Part shown: positions 16,627 to 26,110 of the stretch, one piece after another
Layout of the letters: the number at the start of each line of letters is the position of its first letter
How positions within the stretch are numbered: the first letter of the stretch is position 1
Source of the DNA: Mesorhizobium sp. WSM4306
GTDB taxonomy: Bacteria; Pseudomonadota; Alphaproteobacteria; Rhizobiales; Rhizobiaceae
Reading direction: 5' to 3'
Assembly: GCF_007003975.1 (NCBI RefSeq)
Contig: NZ_VFTC01000002.1
Coordinates: 124,001 to 188,000 of the forward strand
Length of the DNA stretch: 64,000 nt
Translations under genes and position numbers: made by a program
The notes under the pieces: generated by a model
Databases searched by the model: none
The model's input: the letters and a program-made list of their open reading frames with translations, nothing else
What the model was told of the DNA's origin: nothing

Positions 16627-18036
16627 TCAAAGCGGCCGCCGCCCTTGTTCCTCGACTGCCTTCAAACGGACCACAGAAACCGAGCAAAGGGCCTGTGCCA
16701 CGACCTTGGTCGAGACGCTGCCGAGGTGACGGCGGATTGCCGAGGACGCCCGCGCTCCAACCACGATATGCCCGACGTCATTGTGCTCGGCGTAGGTGAG
16801 GATCGCATCGGCGGGGCTGACAGCTTCAAGCACATGATAGCTGATGCGATCCTCCGGCATATGCAGTGGATAGGCCCAATCCTTGAGAGCTACGAGCCGC
16901 TTCAAATAGACCGAGCGCCCTGTTTCGTCGGTCGCCGGGGTCTCGCCGATGATTTCGGTCTTCAGGACCGTCACGCAGGCCAGCCACGAATCCTCTCGCG
17001 AGGCCAGCACGCGGGCGGTTTCGTTGAGAACCTCGCCCGCCAGCGCATCGCCGCCATTGGCCAGGTCGACTGCGGCAAGAACAATCGACGGTCCGGCCTG
17101 TGTCCTTGTCGAACTCGGCCTGCTAACGAGCGACCTGTCGTCCGTCTTGCGAAACAGGCTGGTGATCGCACCCCACACACCCTCGTTCCGGGGCTTGCGC
17201 CTGGCAACGACCACCTGGTCAGGGCTCCTCAGATCGGACAGGATGTGTGCCGCCTCGACGTATCGTTGAGATCTGTCCACTTCCATGCATTTCAGAATGA
17301 TGGCTTCCAGCCACCGCGGAATGGCGTCGTTGATACCCCGCGGCAATCTAGGCGCATGATAGAGCCTGCGCTTCATTCCCGCCAAAGTCGCCGGCCGCCC
17401 GAACGGCTCCTCACCCGTGGCCAGCTGATAGAGGATGCAACCCAGCGCGAACAGGTCACTTGCTGGATCGGATCGCTCCCCGAGCACCTGTTCGGGTGAA
17501 ATATAGGCGGCGGTGCCCATTGGCACTGAGCTTTCCGCGCCGAGAAGATCGGGAAGCTCTGCATGTCGGGCGAGCCCGAAGTCGAGGAGCACCGCACCGC
17601 GCTTGGTGAGAATGACATTCTCTGGCTTGAGATCGAGATGAACGACTTTCTGCCGGTGCAAGGCAGCGAGTGCCGTCGCCATCTCGATGCCGATCCTTGC
17701 CACCTCGTCCATAGGCAGAGGCGCGCTGCCGACGATATCTGCAAGGCCCTTTCCGACCACGAACTCCATGGCTATGTAGGGAACCTGCGCCAGGCTGCCG
17801 GACGCAGCGAAACGCGGCACATGTGGTCCCGACAGGCGTTTCAGGATCAGCTCCTCCACCTCGAATCCGAGGATGACGGAAACATCCGCGCCCGGGTCGA
17901 GAAAGGGGATCTTCAGCACAAGCGAAAAATCGTACCGCGGGTTGGTCGCCCGCCAAAGCGATGCCATGCCGCCGGAGGGAAGCTTTTCGACCAGCTCGAA
18001 ACCATCGATGACCGCGCCTGCCTCAAACCGTCGCAT
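16627..18036 (-). CDS. Ser/Thr protein kinase fused to a universal stress domain
   Basis: This 469-aa protein has a Hanks-type kinase domain (about 10-275) with a glycine loop (LPSGGMASLW), Lys42, the catalytic HLDLKPEN (Asp135, Asn140), DFG (Asp152) and APE-like SPEQ, then a linker, then a USP domain (about 320-460) ending VVGARASSAIRRHLGSVSTKVV. The USP nucleotide loop has Ala where the second Gly is usual. Kinase-USP fusions are uncommon. It starts at 18036 behind AAGGAGA, 20 bp after the metallophosphoesterase gene, so a kinase and a possible opposing phosphatase are co-expressed. No membrane segment is seen. Confidence 0.9.
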   Translation of the reverse strand: MRRFEAGAVIDGFELVEKLPSGGMASLWRATNPRYDFSLVLKIPFLDPGADVSVILGFEVEELILKRLSGPHVPRFAASGSLAQVPYIAMEFVVGKGLADIVGSAPLPMDEVARIGIEMATALAALHRQKVVHLDLKPENVILTKRGAVLLDFGLARHAELPDLLGAESSVPMGTAAYISPEQVLGERSDPASDLFALGCILYQLATGEEPFGRPATLAGMKRRLYHAPRLPRGINDAIPRWLEAIILKCMEVDRSQRYVEAAHILSDLRSPDQVVVARRKPRNEGVWGAITSLFRKTDDRSLVSRPSSTRTQAGPSIVLAAVDLANGGDALAGEVLNETARVLASREDSWLACVTVLKTEIIGETPATDETGRSVYLKRLVALKDWAYPLHMPEDRISYHVLEAVSPADAILTYAEHNDVGHIVVGARASSAIRRHLGSVSTKVVAQALCSVSVVRLKAVEEQGRRPL

Positions 18037-18056
18037 CAGATAGGTCTCCTTGAAAC

Positions 18057-18800
18057 CTAGCGGCCAATCTTCAGCCGCATGCCAAGCCATCCAGGCAGGC
18101 CGGCGGCGTGGATCTTGCGGGCTGTTTCTTCGTGATCATAGGGAACACGAACCATCGTGACCTCTTGCCGCTGCGTGTCGACAAGAACAAAGCACGCTGC
18201 CGGGTTGCCGTCGCGCGGTTGGCCGATCGCGCCGGCGATCACCAGGTGCCGCCTCATCTCCGACAGGGGTGCAGCCACATTGTCATGCGGCTGAAAATGC
18301 ACCGGTCGGCGACCGGGCAGCGCGTAGTAGATGGCGGGAATGTGGGTGTGGCCGCAGAAAACGAAGCGGGCGTCGCTTGCCGAGAGACAGCGTTCTGCTG
18401 CGTCCAGGTCGCGTATATAGGGCCACTTCCCCGGTCGCTCCGCACTTGCGTGCACGTAAAGGCGGTCTTCGGATTGCAGCGAGAGCGGCAATCGCGCCAG
18501 GAAATCAAGATGTGCCGGAGTGATGCGTTCGCGAGTCCACTGGACGGCGAACCGCGCGGTCTCAGTCATATTGCCTAGATTCAGCGCCACTGCCTCGTCG
18601 TGGTTGCCCATTATGCAAAGCGCGCCGTCAGCCATCAGATGGGCGGCCTTCTCGATCACATAGATGGGATCGGGACCGTAGCCGACCATATCTCCCAGCA
18701 ATACCAACTCGTCTGGACTGCCGCGTTCGTGAACAGCTTCCATGACCGCGTCAAACGCTTCGCGATTGGCATGGATGTCAGACAGGATTGCAATGCGCAT
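18057..18800 (-). CDS. Metallophosphoesterase (YfcE/PrpE-like)
   Basis: This 247-aa calcineurin-like phosphoesterase has all metal-ligand motifs: DIHAN (Asp8, His10), GDMVGYGPDP, GNHDEAV, and GHTHIP near the C-terminal half. Members include bacterial Ser/Thr protein phosphatases, Ap4A hydrolases and phosphodiesterases, so the substrate is open. Being 20 bp upstream of, and co-transcribed with, a Ser/Thr kinase, it may dephosphorylate the same targets. The GYGPDP variant is common among the stand-alone soluble members. Confidence 0.88.
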   Translation of the reverse strand: MRIAILSDIHANREAFDAVMEAVHERGSPDELVLLGDMVGYGPDPIYVIEKAAHLMADGALCIMGNHDEAVALNLGNMTETARFAVQWTRERITPAHLDFLARLPLSLQSEDRLYVHASAERPGKWPYIRDLDAAERCLSASDARFVFCGHTHIPAIYYALPGRRPVHFQPHDNVAAPLSEMRRHLVIAGAIGQPRDGNPAACFVLVDTQRQEVTMVRVPYDHEETARKIHAAGLPGWLGMRLKIGR

Positions 18801-18887
18801 TCAACCTTGTCCCAGAGTTTGGCCAAGAGTGGCAAGGCGCGTGCCGCGAGTGATTTGATACGGCTGCGTCGCGATCATTGGGGGCGA

Positions 18888-19136
18888 CTAAAGCAACGTG
18901 CCGTCTCTTTGGGGTGGCGCAACATGGCTGAGTGACGCTGAGTCTGCTTCAGCGTCTGCCGTCGCGCTTTTGAAAACCAGGCGTATGACAAAGACTACGC
19001 ATCCAACCTGCAGAACGACCAAGTCGATAGTCGCCCAGCCCAATGCTGTCCAGACCGAGCCCGTTACCGCGTAGGTCCACACCGCGACGATGGTCGAGGT
19101 GACAAACATTCCGACCAGGAATTGCGGAAGATACAT
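18888..19136 (-). CDS. SyrA-like exopolysaccharide repressor-type membrane protein
   Basis: This 82-aa protein begins MYLPQFLVGMFVTSTIVAVWTY and has two membrane helices (about 5-28 and 33-57) with TGSVWTALGWATIDLVVLQVGC, a pattern I know from SyrA/ExoX-like small rhizobial inner-membrane proteins that affect exopolysaccharide production. The C-terminal 25 residues are polar. The start at 19136 is set by homology; longer in-frame starts have no support. It is divergent from fixK and shares its perfect FixK box, so exopolysaccharide control may be linked to oxygen. Confidence 0.7.
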   Translation of the reverse strand: MYLPQFLVGMFVTSTIVAVWTYAVTGSVWTALGWATIDLVVLQVGCVVFVIRLVFKSATADAEADSASLSHVAPPQRDGTLL

Positions 19137-19234
19137 CGCTGCCCACCCAGCCGTTCCGATGCAAGATCGAAACGACTCCCTATTGCTACCGCCCAAAGCG
19201 AAGGAGGACTTAAGCGACCGGCGCGCCTAGCCAC

Positions 19235-19248
19235 TTGATGTGGATCAA
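19235..19248. promoter_or_regulatory. Perfect FixK/FNR box between syrA-like gene and fixK
   Basis: TTGAT-GTGG-ATCAA is an exact match, 101 bp before the fixK start and 98 bp before the syrA-like start. It allows autoregulation of fixK, as known in rhizobia. Confidence 0.88.
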
Positions 19249-19349
19249 CAATCCGCGCGACTAGGTAGTTTCCCGTAGGGACAAAACCGAATTTCGCGAA
19301 CCACGGATTCGCGCGATTGCTGTGTCACGGAACAACCGGGAAGACAGCC

Positions 19350-19997
19350 ATGCACGCCTACACCGCCTCCAGAATATCATTGTCGCCGCATTCTGCTCAG
19401 CCAAGCCTGCCGGCGGCCTTTGGCTCGGAAACGCAACAGCCCATCAGCTTCTTTCCCGCCGGTTCGGAGATTTATGCTCAAGGGGAGAGGGCGGGCGCCT
19501 TATACCAGGTCGAATTCGGCGCCGTGCGCATCTATCGCCTGCTCGCAGACGGCCGCAGGCAGATCAGCGCCTTCCACCTCGCCGGAGAGACCTTCGGCTT
19601 CGAAGCCGACGCGACGCACCATTTCTTCGCCGAAGCGATCAACGCCACCGGGGTCCGCACCTTCCGCCTTGCTGCCGGAGCTGACATGTCCCATCAGTTG
19701 CTGCCGTTGGCGCTCAAGGGCCTAACCCGCGCGCAGGAACACCTCCTTGTCCTCGGTCGCCAGAACGCGATCGAACGCGTCGCCGCCTTCCTTGTCGACC
19801 TAGGCGAGCGGCAGGGCGGATTGCGGCAGGTTGAGTTGCCAATGTCGCGTATGGATATCGGTGACTATCTCGGCCTCACCATCGAGACCGTGTCGCGGGT
19901 CTTCACCCGGCTGAAGGATAAGGGTGTCATCCGCCTGCTCAACCTGCGGAGCATCGAAATCGTCAAGCAGGACGTATTGCAGGCGATGGGCGAATGA
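19350..19997 (+). CDS. fixK: FixK-type Crp/Fnr transcription regulator
   Basis: This 215-aa protein has a cyclic-nucleotide-like beta-roll domain (about 30-120), a dimer helix (about 125-150) and a helix-turn-helix (about 170-200) with recognition helix IETVSRVFTRL, whose E-x-x-S-R contacts TTGAT half sites. There is no cysteine in the protein, so no iron-sulfur cluster, which separates FixK from FNR. It should be activated by FixJ and should act at the boxes listed in this window. The start at 19350 (MHAYTAS) lacks a strong ribosome site; the in-frame ATG further upstream is less likely. Confidence 0.9.
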   Translation: MHAYTASRISLSPHSAQPSLPAAFGSETQQPISFFPAGSEIYAQGERAGALYQVEFGAVRIYRLLADGRRQISAFHLAGETFGFEADATHHFFAEAINATGVRTFRLAAGADMSHQLLPLALKGLTRAQEHLLVLGRQNAIERVAAFLVDLGERQGGLRQVELPMSRMDIGDYLGLTIETVSRVFTRLKDKGVIRLLNLRSIEIVKQDVLQAMGE

Positions 19998-20067
19998 CGG
20001 CGCCCACCGGGAAACCGAGACGACCATGACGTCGCGGAACCGGCCTCAGCTCAAGGAGCACACGACG

Positions 20068-20583
20068 ATGGACAACGCACTTACCACCCAGACCGGCTTT
20101 CGCTTCGAAGTGCGCCGCGCGCGCCCTGAAGATGAGCCAATGCTGGCCGAGTTCTTCACTCATGTGACTGCTGACGACCTGCGCTTCCGCTTTCTCGGGG
20201 CCGTGGAGGAAGTCTCGCATGAGCGGCTGATGGCGATGACGCGCTCCGACGACGCCCATATCCATAATTTTCTTGCGTTGTCGGACGACGGAACACTGAT
20301 CGCGGTTGCGACACTGGCAAGCGATCGAGCCGATCGGATCGGCGAGGTCGCGATCTGCATTCGCGCGGATCGCAAACATTTGGGCGTCGGTTGGGAGCTG
20401 CTCGCCTATATTGCGAAATATGCCGAAGAACTCGGCCTCGAAGCAATTGAGTCGATCGAGAGCCGCGAAAACCATGCTGCGATCGAGCTCGAGCGCGATA
20501 TGGGCTTTGCCGTCACTACCGATCCCGACGATGCAACACTTGTGCTTGTTCGGCGGAAGCTGGGAGCGCGATCGGCCGCCTAG
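20068..20583 (+). CDS. GNAT-family N-acetyltransferase
   Basis: This 171-aa protein has the GNAT fold: FEVRRARPEDEPMLAEFF, a central beta-strand pair (LIAVATLASDRADRIGEVAICIRADRKHLGVGWELL) with the acetyl-CoA loop in R-K-H-L-G-V-G, then ESIESRENHAAIELERDMGF. It resembles the acetyltransferase often found attached to acyl-CoA synthetases (Pat-like), but here stands alone. Its neighbour is acetate kinase (convergent, 2 bp apart), so protein or metabolite acetylation linked to acetyl-P flux is possible but unproved. AAGGAG lies 9 bp before the ATG. Confidence 0.85.
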   Translation: MDNALTTQTGFRFEVRRARPEDEPMLAEFFTHVTADDLRFRFLGAVEEVSHERLMAMTRSDDAHIHNFLALSDDGTLIAVATLASDRADRIGEVAICIRADRKHLGVGWELLAYIAKYAEELGLEAIESIESRENHAAIELERDMGFAVTTDPDDATLVLVRRKLGARSAA

Positions 20584-20585
20584 AA

Positions 20586-21776
20586 CTACCGCAGTGGCTC
20601 CCGGGCAGATCGAAAGACGAGCATCTCCGCGGCCACAGCGCTTTCTTCATCCGCTGGAATGACAAGGACATCGACGCGAGAAGTCGCAGTGCTGACCAAC
20701 TCCTGGCCTTCTCGGTTTCGCTCCTCGTCGACACCGACTCCAAGCCAGGCAGCGGCAACGCAAATCCTCTCACGGACCAACGGCGCATTTTCGCCAATGC
20801 CGGCGGTGAACACCAGTGTGTCCAGTCCCTGCATGGCAGAGGCCAGCGATCCTATCTCACGTCCGATGCGATAGACGAAGAGGTCGACAGCCTCGGCGGC
20901 GGCAGGATCGTCTGAGGCGATCAGTGTTCGCATGTCACCCGATATTTGAGACACACCGAGCAGACCCGATTGCTCGTAGAGTAGCGTGACCAGTTCGTCC
21001 GCAGACAGCCGCCGCTCCTGCAGCAAGTGGAGGATGACCCCCGGGTCGAGCGCGCCGCAACGCGTGCTCATCACCAGGCCGTCCAGGGTGGAAAACCCCA
21101 TCGTCGTGGCTATGCTTCGTCCGGCGTCCATCGCGCACAGGCTGGCACCGCTGCCGAGATGGGCCACGATCGTGCGGCCGCCGGCGAGCGCGCCGTAGCG
21201 ATTACGCAGCTTCGCAGCGATATGGCTGTAGGACAGCCCATGAAAGCCGTAGGAAACGATGCCCGCCTCGGTCATCGCGCGCGGCAGCCCATAGAGCTTG
21301 GCAAGCTGCGGCCGGGTCGAATGAAACGCCGTGTCGAAGCACCCGATCTGGACGGCCTGCGGCAGAAATTCAGTGGCCAGCCCGACAATCTCGAGATTGA
21401 TCCGTTGGTGGATGGGCGCCATCGGCTCCAGCAGGCGCAATGTTTCGAGCGTGCGTTCGTCGAGCAGTGTCGCTTCGGTGTAGTCACGCCCGCCGTGAAC
21501 GATCCTGTGGCCGACCCTGTCGATGCGACGCAAGAACCCCCTATCGGCGAGCACGGAGGCCGCCGCCGCAAACGCCTTGTTCATATCGATTGGTGCGTCG
21601 CCTACGTTCCTGTCGATCTCTGGCCTGCCAGCTGCAGCCTCGACGCGCAGCCGCGGCCGTTGGCCCAGAGAGGAGATACTGCCCCGCAACAGCAGCGGTA
21701 GTTGCTCCCGTCCCTCGAAGACGGCGAACTTCAGGCTGGAAGAACCGCCGTTCAGGACAAGGATCGCACCGGTCAT
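20586..21776 (-). CDS. ackA: Acetate kinase
   Basis: This 396-aa enzyme interconverts acetyl phosphate plus ADP and acetate plus ATP. It shows the family N-terminus ILVLNGGSSSLKFAVF, HRIVHGG, FDTAFH, YGFHGLSY, HLGSGASLCAMD, STMGFS-type phosphate loop (TTMGFSTLDGL) and FTAGIGENAPLVR, all at the expected spacing. It lies 51 bp downstream of phosphoketolase in the same direction, so the two form a pathway making ATP from xylulose-5-P without oxygen. Confidence 0.96.
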   Translation of the reverse strand: MTGAILVLNGGSSSLKFAVFEGREQLPLLLRGSISSLGQRPRLRVEAAAGRPEIDRNVGDAPIDMNKAFAAAASVLADRGFLRRIDRVGHRIVHGGRDYTEATLLDERTLETLRLLEPMAPIHQRINLEIVGLATEFLPQAVQIGCFDTAFHSTRPQLAKLYGLPRAMTEAGIVSYGFHGLSYSHIAAKLRNRYGALAGGRTIVAHLGSGASLCAMDAGRSIATTMGFSTLDGLVMSTRCGALDPGVILHLLQERRLSADELVTLLYEQSGLLGVSQISGDMRTLIASDDPAAAEAVDLFVYRIGREIGSLASAMQGLDTLVFTAGIGENAPLVRERICVAAAWLGVGVDEERNREGQELVSTATSRVDVLVIPADEESAVAAEMLVFRSAREPLR

Positions 21777-21827
21777 GAAGCCATCCGAAATGTTGCCGTC
21801 CCCAGGCGTTTGCAGGCGGGCATCCGC

Positions 21828-24248
21828 TCAACCTGGACGCTTCGGCGCCGCATCATCCTGGCCCCACTTCCAGTCAAGGATCTCCGGCATATCCTGCCCA
21901 TGGGCGCGAATATAGGCTCGGTGTTCGAGCAGCTTGCCATCCATCGCCTGCTTTAACGCGACCCGCGTGCTCTTCAGTCGCGGAACCCAGTCGAGGACGC
22001 TTTGGACGATATGAAAGCGGTCGAGACCGTTTAGCACCGTCATGTCGAATGGCGTCGTGGTCGTGCCCTCCTCGTTGTAGCCGCGCACATGGATGTTGTC
22101 ATGGTTGGTACGCCGATAGGTCAGGCGATGGATCGTCCAGGGATAGCCGTGATAGGCAAAGATGACCGGCTTGTCGGTGGTGAACAGTGCATCGAACTCG
22201 CGATCCGACAGCCCGTGCGGATGGTATTCCTTCGGCTGAAGAGTCATCAGGTCAACGACGTTGACCACCCTGATCCGGAGATCAGGAACCTGTTGCCTGA
22301 GGATCTGCACGGCGGCCAGCGTTTCGAGGGTCGGGACGTCGCCGGCGCAAGCCATCACGACGTCGGGCTCAGCCCCATCGTCCGTTGACGCCCAGTCCCA
22401 GATGCCGATCCCTGCCCGGCAGTGAACGATTGCCTTGTCCATCGACAGCCACTGCCACGATGGTGGCTTGCCGGCGACGATGATGTTGATGCGGTTCCAA
22501 GTCTGCAGCACATGGTCGGTTACGCAAAGCAAGGTGTTGGCATCCGGCGGCAGGTAGACCCGCACGATATCGGCCTTCTTGTTGAGAGCGACATCGATGA
22601 ATCCTGGATCCTGATGGCTGAAGCCGTTGTGTTCCTGATGCCAGACATGGCTCGACAACAGATAATTCAGCGATGCGATCGGCCGCCGCCACAGAATGTC
22701 GCGGCAGGCATCCAGCCATTTCGCATGCTGGTTGAACATGGAATCGACGATGTGGATGAACGCTTCGTAGCAGGAAAACAGGCCGTGGCGCCCGGTGAGC
22801 AAATAGCCTTCCAGCCACCCCTGGCAGGTGTGCTCGGAGAGGATTTCAAGAACCCTGCCGTCGGGCCCGAGATGAACGTCTTCGGGCAGGATCTTTTCCA
22901 TCCAGCCACGCTCCGTCACTTCGAACACATCCTGAAGGCGGTTCGAGGCAGTCTCGTCCGGGCCGACGATGCGGAAGTTCCTCGCGACCTCGTTGAGCCG
23001 CATCACATCGCGCAGGAAGCTGCCCATGACCCGCGTCGACTCGGCCTTGATGGCGCCGGGGCGCTCGAGCACAACGGCGTGGTCATGCAACGCGGGGAGT
23101 TCGAGAGACCTGCGCAGCAGGCCTCCATTGGCGTGCGGGTTTGCACTCATACGCCGTGTGCCCTGTGGTGCCGTGGCGCGGATCGCGGCGACGGGAGCGC
23201 CAGCGGTGTCGAAGAGTTCCTCGGGCCGGTAGCTTCTCAGCCACTCCTCGAGCAGCTTGAGGTGCGCGGGGTTTTCCGCAAGGCCTGACAAGGGAACCTG
23301 ATGCGAGCGCCAGAAGCCCTCGGTCTTCAAACCGTCAACCTCTTTTGGGCCGGTCCAGCCCTTGGGGCTGCGCAGCACGATCATCGGCCATGTCGGTCGC
23401 GACGCGGTCACCGCAGATCCGTTGCGTGCGGCATGCTGGATAGAATGGATCCGATCAAGCGCATCGTCGAGCACGCTCGCCATCCGCTCATGCATCAGGG
23501 TTGGCTCGTGGCCTTCAACGAACAACGGCTCATAGCCGTAGCCGGCAAACAGCGCGCGCAATTCGTCTTCGGGAATGCGGGCCAGAATAGTTGGATTGGC
23601 GATCTTGTAGCCGTTCAGATGCAGGATCGGCAGCACCGCCCCGTCGCGCGCGGGGTTGAGGAATTTGTTGGAATGCCACGCGGCAGCCAGTGGCCCCGTT
23701 TCCGCCTCGCCGTCACCGACGACACAGGCGACCACAAGATCCGGATTGTCGAAGGCGGCGCCATAGGCGTGCGAAAGCGAGTAACCCAACTCGCCACCCT
23801 CATGGATCGAGCCGGGCACATCGGGCGCGGCATGGCTCGGGATGCCGCCAGGGAATGAGAACTGCCGGAACAGCTTGCGCATTCCTTGCTCATCCGCCGA
23901 TATATCCGGATTGAACTCGCTGTAGGTGCCCTCGAGATAGGTATTGGCCACCATTGCCGGGCCGCCATGGCCGGGGCCGCAGACATAGATCACATTTGCA
24001 TCCCTGAGCCGGATCGCGCGATTGAGATGCGCATAGATGAAGCTCAGCCCCGGCGAGGTCCCCCAATGGCCGAGCAGGCGCGGCTTGACGTGCTCCAGCC
24101 GCAACGGTTCACGCAGCAACGGATTATCGAGGAGGTAAATCTGGCCGATGGTCAGGTAGTTGGCGGCGCGCCAGTAGGCATCGATGGCATGCAGCTCGCG
24201 ATCAGACAGCCGGCCACTGGAAACTGGTATTGTCGTATGCTCTGTCAT
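21828..24248 (-). CDS. xfp: Phosphoketolase (xylulose-5-P/fructose-6-P)
   Basis: This 806-aa thiamine diphosphate enzyme cleaves xylulose-5-P (and often fructose-6-P) to acetyl phosphate and glyceraldehyde-3-P or erythrose-4-P. Signature parts are the start region [59 protein letters not shown], the TPP site [21 protein letters not shown] and [14 protein letters not shown]. Length is typical. With ackA next to it, it gives one ATP per acetyl unit, useful at low oxygen. No clear FixK site was found upstream. Confidence 0.96.
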   Translation of the reverse strand: MTEHTTIPVSSGRLSDRELHAIDAYWRAANYLTIGQIYLLDNPLLREPLRLEHVKPRLLGHWGTSPGLSFIYAHLNRAIRLRDANVIYVCGPGHGGPAMVANTYLEGTYSEFNPDISADEQGMRKLFRQFSFPGGIPSHAAPDVPGSIHEGGELGYSLSHAYGAAFDNPDLVVACVVGDGEAETGPLAAAWHSNKFLNPARDGAVLPILHLNGYKIANPTILARIPEDELRALFAGYGYEPLFVEGHEPTLMHERMASVLDDALDRIHSIQHAARNGSAVTASRPTWPMIVLRSPKGWTGPKEVDGLKTEGFWRSHQVPLSGLAENPAHLKLLEEWLRSYRPEELFDTAGAPVAAIRATAPQGTRRMSANPHANGGLLRRSLELPALHDHAVVLERPGAIKAESTRVMGSFLRDVMRLNEVARNFRIVGPDETASNRLQDVFEVTERGWMEKILPEDVHLGPDGRVLEILSEHTCQGWLEGYLLTGRHGLFSCYEAFIHIVDSMFNQHAKWLDACRDILWRRPIASLNYLLSSHVWHQEHNGFSHQDPGFIDVALNKKADIVRVYLPPDANTLLCVTDHVLQTWNRINIIVAGKPPSWQWLSMDKAIVHCRAGIGIWDWASTDDGAEPDVVMACAGDVPTLETLAAVQILRQQVPDLRIRVVNVVDLMTLQPKEYHPHGLSDREFDALFTTDKPVIFAYHGYPWTIHRLTYRRTNHDNIHVRGYNEEGTTTTPFDMTVLNGLDRFHIVQSVLDWVPRLKSTRVALKQAMDGKLLEHRAYIRAHGQDMPEILDWKWGQDDAAPKRPG

Positions 24249-24370
24249 GTCTGGCTCCCATCGCCTGTTGGCGCCCTGTCGCCGGATTGCGGTATGGGCT
24301 TGTGTTCGTCGATCTGCTGCGAATGGACACCAACGCGCTCGTGCGCTTTCAGTTCACCGCTTCGAAGTCT

Positions 24371-24496
24371 CTATGCGTCCTTGTCCTCGAGCGCCCTTCG
24401 CATGCGCCTGATCACCGCTGCGCGACTCCGTTCGTCAGCTGCGGCGGTGACCGCCTCGTTGACGTCCAGGAGAAGCTTTGAAAGGTCATGCGGCAT
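24371..24496 (-). CDS. 41-aa ORF, probable gene tail after the MBL fragment
   Basis: The frame reads [20 protein letters not shown] then [18 protein letters not shown] and stops at 24371. It looks like a genuine helical protein end. It is one base out of frame with the truncated metallo-beta-lactamase-fold gene and overlaps its last 11 bases. It may be the tail of a second gene joined by the deletion that removed the rest of that gene, or a tiny coupled ORF. The family is not recognised. Confidence 0.35.
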   Translation of the reverse strand: MPHDLSKLLLDVNEAVTAAADERSRAAVIRRMRRALEDKDA

Positions 24497-24902
24497 CCTG
24501 CTGGCTGTAGATCGGCTCGACGGGCGGACGACCGCGCTGCGCATTGCGACGGTTCAGGTGCTCGACCTCCATTTCCTGGATATGCGCCGAATCCGGCAGC
24601 ATGACCGAGCAAAGATCGATGGTGGCGCGGGTCGTATGGATGGGACCAGAAAAGCCCTGTTTGACCAGTTTCGGCAAAAGGCCGCTGTGATCGATATGCG
24701 CGTGCGTCAGGATGACAGCGTCAATCGCATCCGGTGGAAACGGGAACGCCCCGTAGTTCAATTCCCGTTCGGACTTCGACCCCTGGAACAGGCCGCAGTC
24801 GACAAGGATGCGCGAATGCAGCGTCTCGATCTCATAACATGAGCCGGTGACGCCGTGGGCTGCGCCGTGGAAACGCAGGATAGGATCCGTGCCACCTCTC
24901 AT
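24486..24902 (-). pseudogene. Metallo-beta-lactamase-fold hydrolase, N-terminal fragment
   Basis: The 138 codons start [20 protein letters not shown] and carry [10 protein letters not shown] and the metal motif HAHIDHSG (His67, His69, Asp71, His72), characteristic of the RNA-processing (CPSF/Ysh1-like) MBL exonucleases of about 450-530 aa. The frame ends at QQDAA, where full-length relatives continue with the rest of the MBL domain, the beta-CASP domain and the RMMBL motif. Without those it should be inactive. It follows the USP gene by 11 bp. Confidence 0.75.
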
Positions 24903-24913
24903 CTCGCCACGAC

Positions 24914-25750
24914 CTAATGCGACAGGAGGACAGGCAGGCGCAGATCCGCGAGAATGCCTTCGGTGGCGCCGCCAAGCACGAAGTCCCTGACGCGGTAGTG
25001 GCCATATCCGCCCATAGTAAGCAGGTTGCCCCCGATCTTCAGAGCATGCTCTTGAAGAGCTGTCCCGATTGAACTGTCCCCTGCCTGGATAGAGACAGCC
25101 TCGGCCACCAGACCACGCGTCCTCAAGCCCAGGGCAAGGCGTTCGCCAATTCCCTGTCCCGGAAACGGCTTTTCGTCGGTCACGGTCACAACTGTGATCA
25201 TCGAGGCTCGTTCGAGAAAGGCCCGTGCGTCGGCAACAGCCCGTGCGGCCACACGGCTGCCGTCCCAGGCGACAACGATATGTCCAAGGGTCCCAACGTG
25301 CGTGGAATCGGGAAGCAGCAGGGTCGGTCGACCTGAACCGAACAGTATCGCCTCGGCTAACATCCGCGCCGTCTGGTTGGCCGGCGCCCAGCCAACCAGA
25401 CAGATGTCGAAATAGCGGGAGTGCTTTGCAGCCGAATCGCCCATCAGGGCCGGCGGCGCGGCCAATTCCTGCGTGGTGAGGTCCACCCCGCCTTGTACGG
25501 CTTTTTGGGCAATTGCCTCGAGCAGATCTTTGCCGCACTTGCGACTGGTCGCGTCGACCTCTTGTATCTTGTAGGGAAGGTCGAGCAAATAATTTGAGAG
25601 CGCGTTCGAAACGTCGGGAATGTCGACATTTATGGCAATGGCATGCAGCGCTGCGTCGATCTGCTTGACGAGGGCAACCGCATTCGCCGCGATTTTCGAG
25701 GTGTTCGCGTCTGGATAGGTCGCCAGATAGAGGGATGCCATAAACTTCAT
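24914..25750 (-). CDS. Universal stress protein, tandem USP domains (second copy)
   Basis: This 278-aa protein has two USP-like halves. The second (about 155-278) has [19 protein letters not shown] and the nucleotide signature [22 protein letters not shown]. It begins [20 protein letters not shown] lies 9 bp before the ATG at 25750. It differs clearly from the USP at 7330, so it is not a recent duplicate. Downstream it runs into the truncated MBL gene, then phosphoketolase and ackA on the same strand. Confidence 0.87.
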   Translation of the reverse strand: MKFMASLYLATYPDANTSKIAANAVALVKQIDAALHAIAINVDIPDVSNALSNYLLDLPYKIQEVDATSRKCGKDLLEAIAQKAVQGGVDLTTQELAAPPALMGDSAAKHSRYFDICLVGWAPANQTARMLAEAILFGSGRPTLLLPDSTHVGTLGHIVVAWDGSRVAARAVADARAFLERASMITVVTVTDEKPFPGQGIGERLALGLRTRGLVAEAVSIQAGDSSIGTALQEHALKIGGNLLTMGGYGHYRVRDFVLGGATEGILADLRLPVLLSH

Positions 25751-26110
25751 CGGATTTCGCCTCCCTTTTTGAGACAGAGTCGATGCACTGTCATGCCGGC
25801 GCTTGCGACCATCTATCGAGGCGATCGACGGCCTGCGCATTGATCCACCGCAAACGCTCGAATTGGCGGCAAGGTATAAAGGTTCCGTACGCTCGATCGC
25901 GATGTGCGCCTGGCGCGCGGCGAAATGCTGACGCGTTCCTGACGTTCGGTCTGCGCCGGCTACACCGCAGCGGCGGCAATCCGTGCTGACTACCCGCCAG
26001 CCATTGCGACCGAGGCGCGTTTGCCGGTCATTTGCGTTGATGTGCGTCAGTGCTAGGCGGTCTTGGGCTCCTACAATCGGCACGGTCAGCAATGGCTTTG
26101 GAGACAACCG
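25751..26110. other. 360-bp divergent intergenic region
   Basis: It lies between the divergent USP and PPOX genes. Open frames here have no start signals or recognisable sequence. The right end carries a FixK-type box (26037). Nothing else was identified. Confidence 0.5.
26037..26050. promoter_or_regulatory. FixK-type box before PPOX gene 2
   Basis: TTGAT-GTGC-GTCAG resembles the TTGA(C/T)-N4-(A/G)TCAA family with one mismatch in the last base. It lies 60 bp before the start at 26111. Confidence 0.55.

Noticed and set aside
18840..18853. FixK box before the metallophosphoesterase gene
   Set aside because: Only the left half TTGAT is present; the right half does not match.
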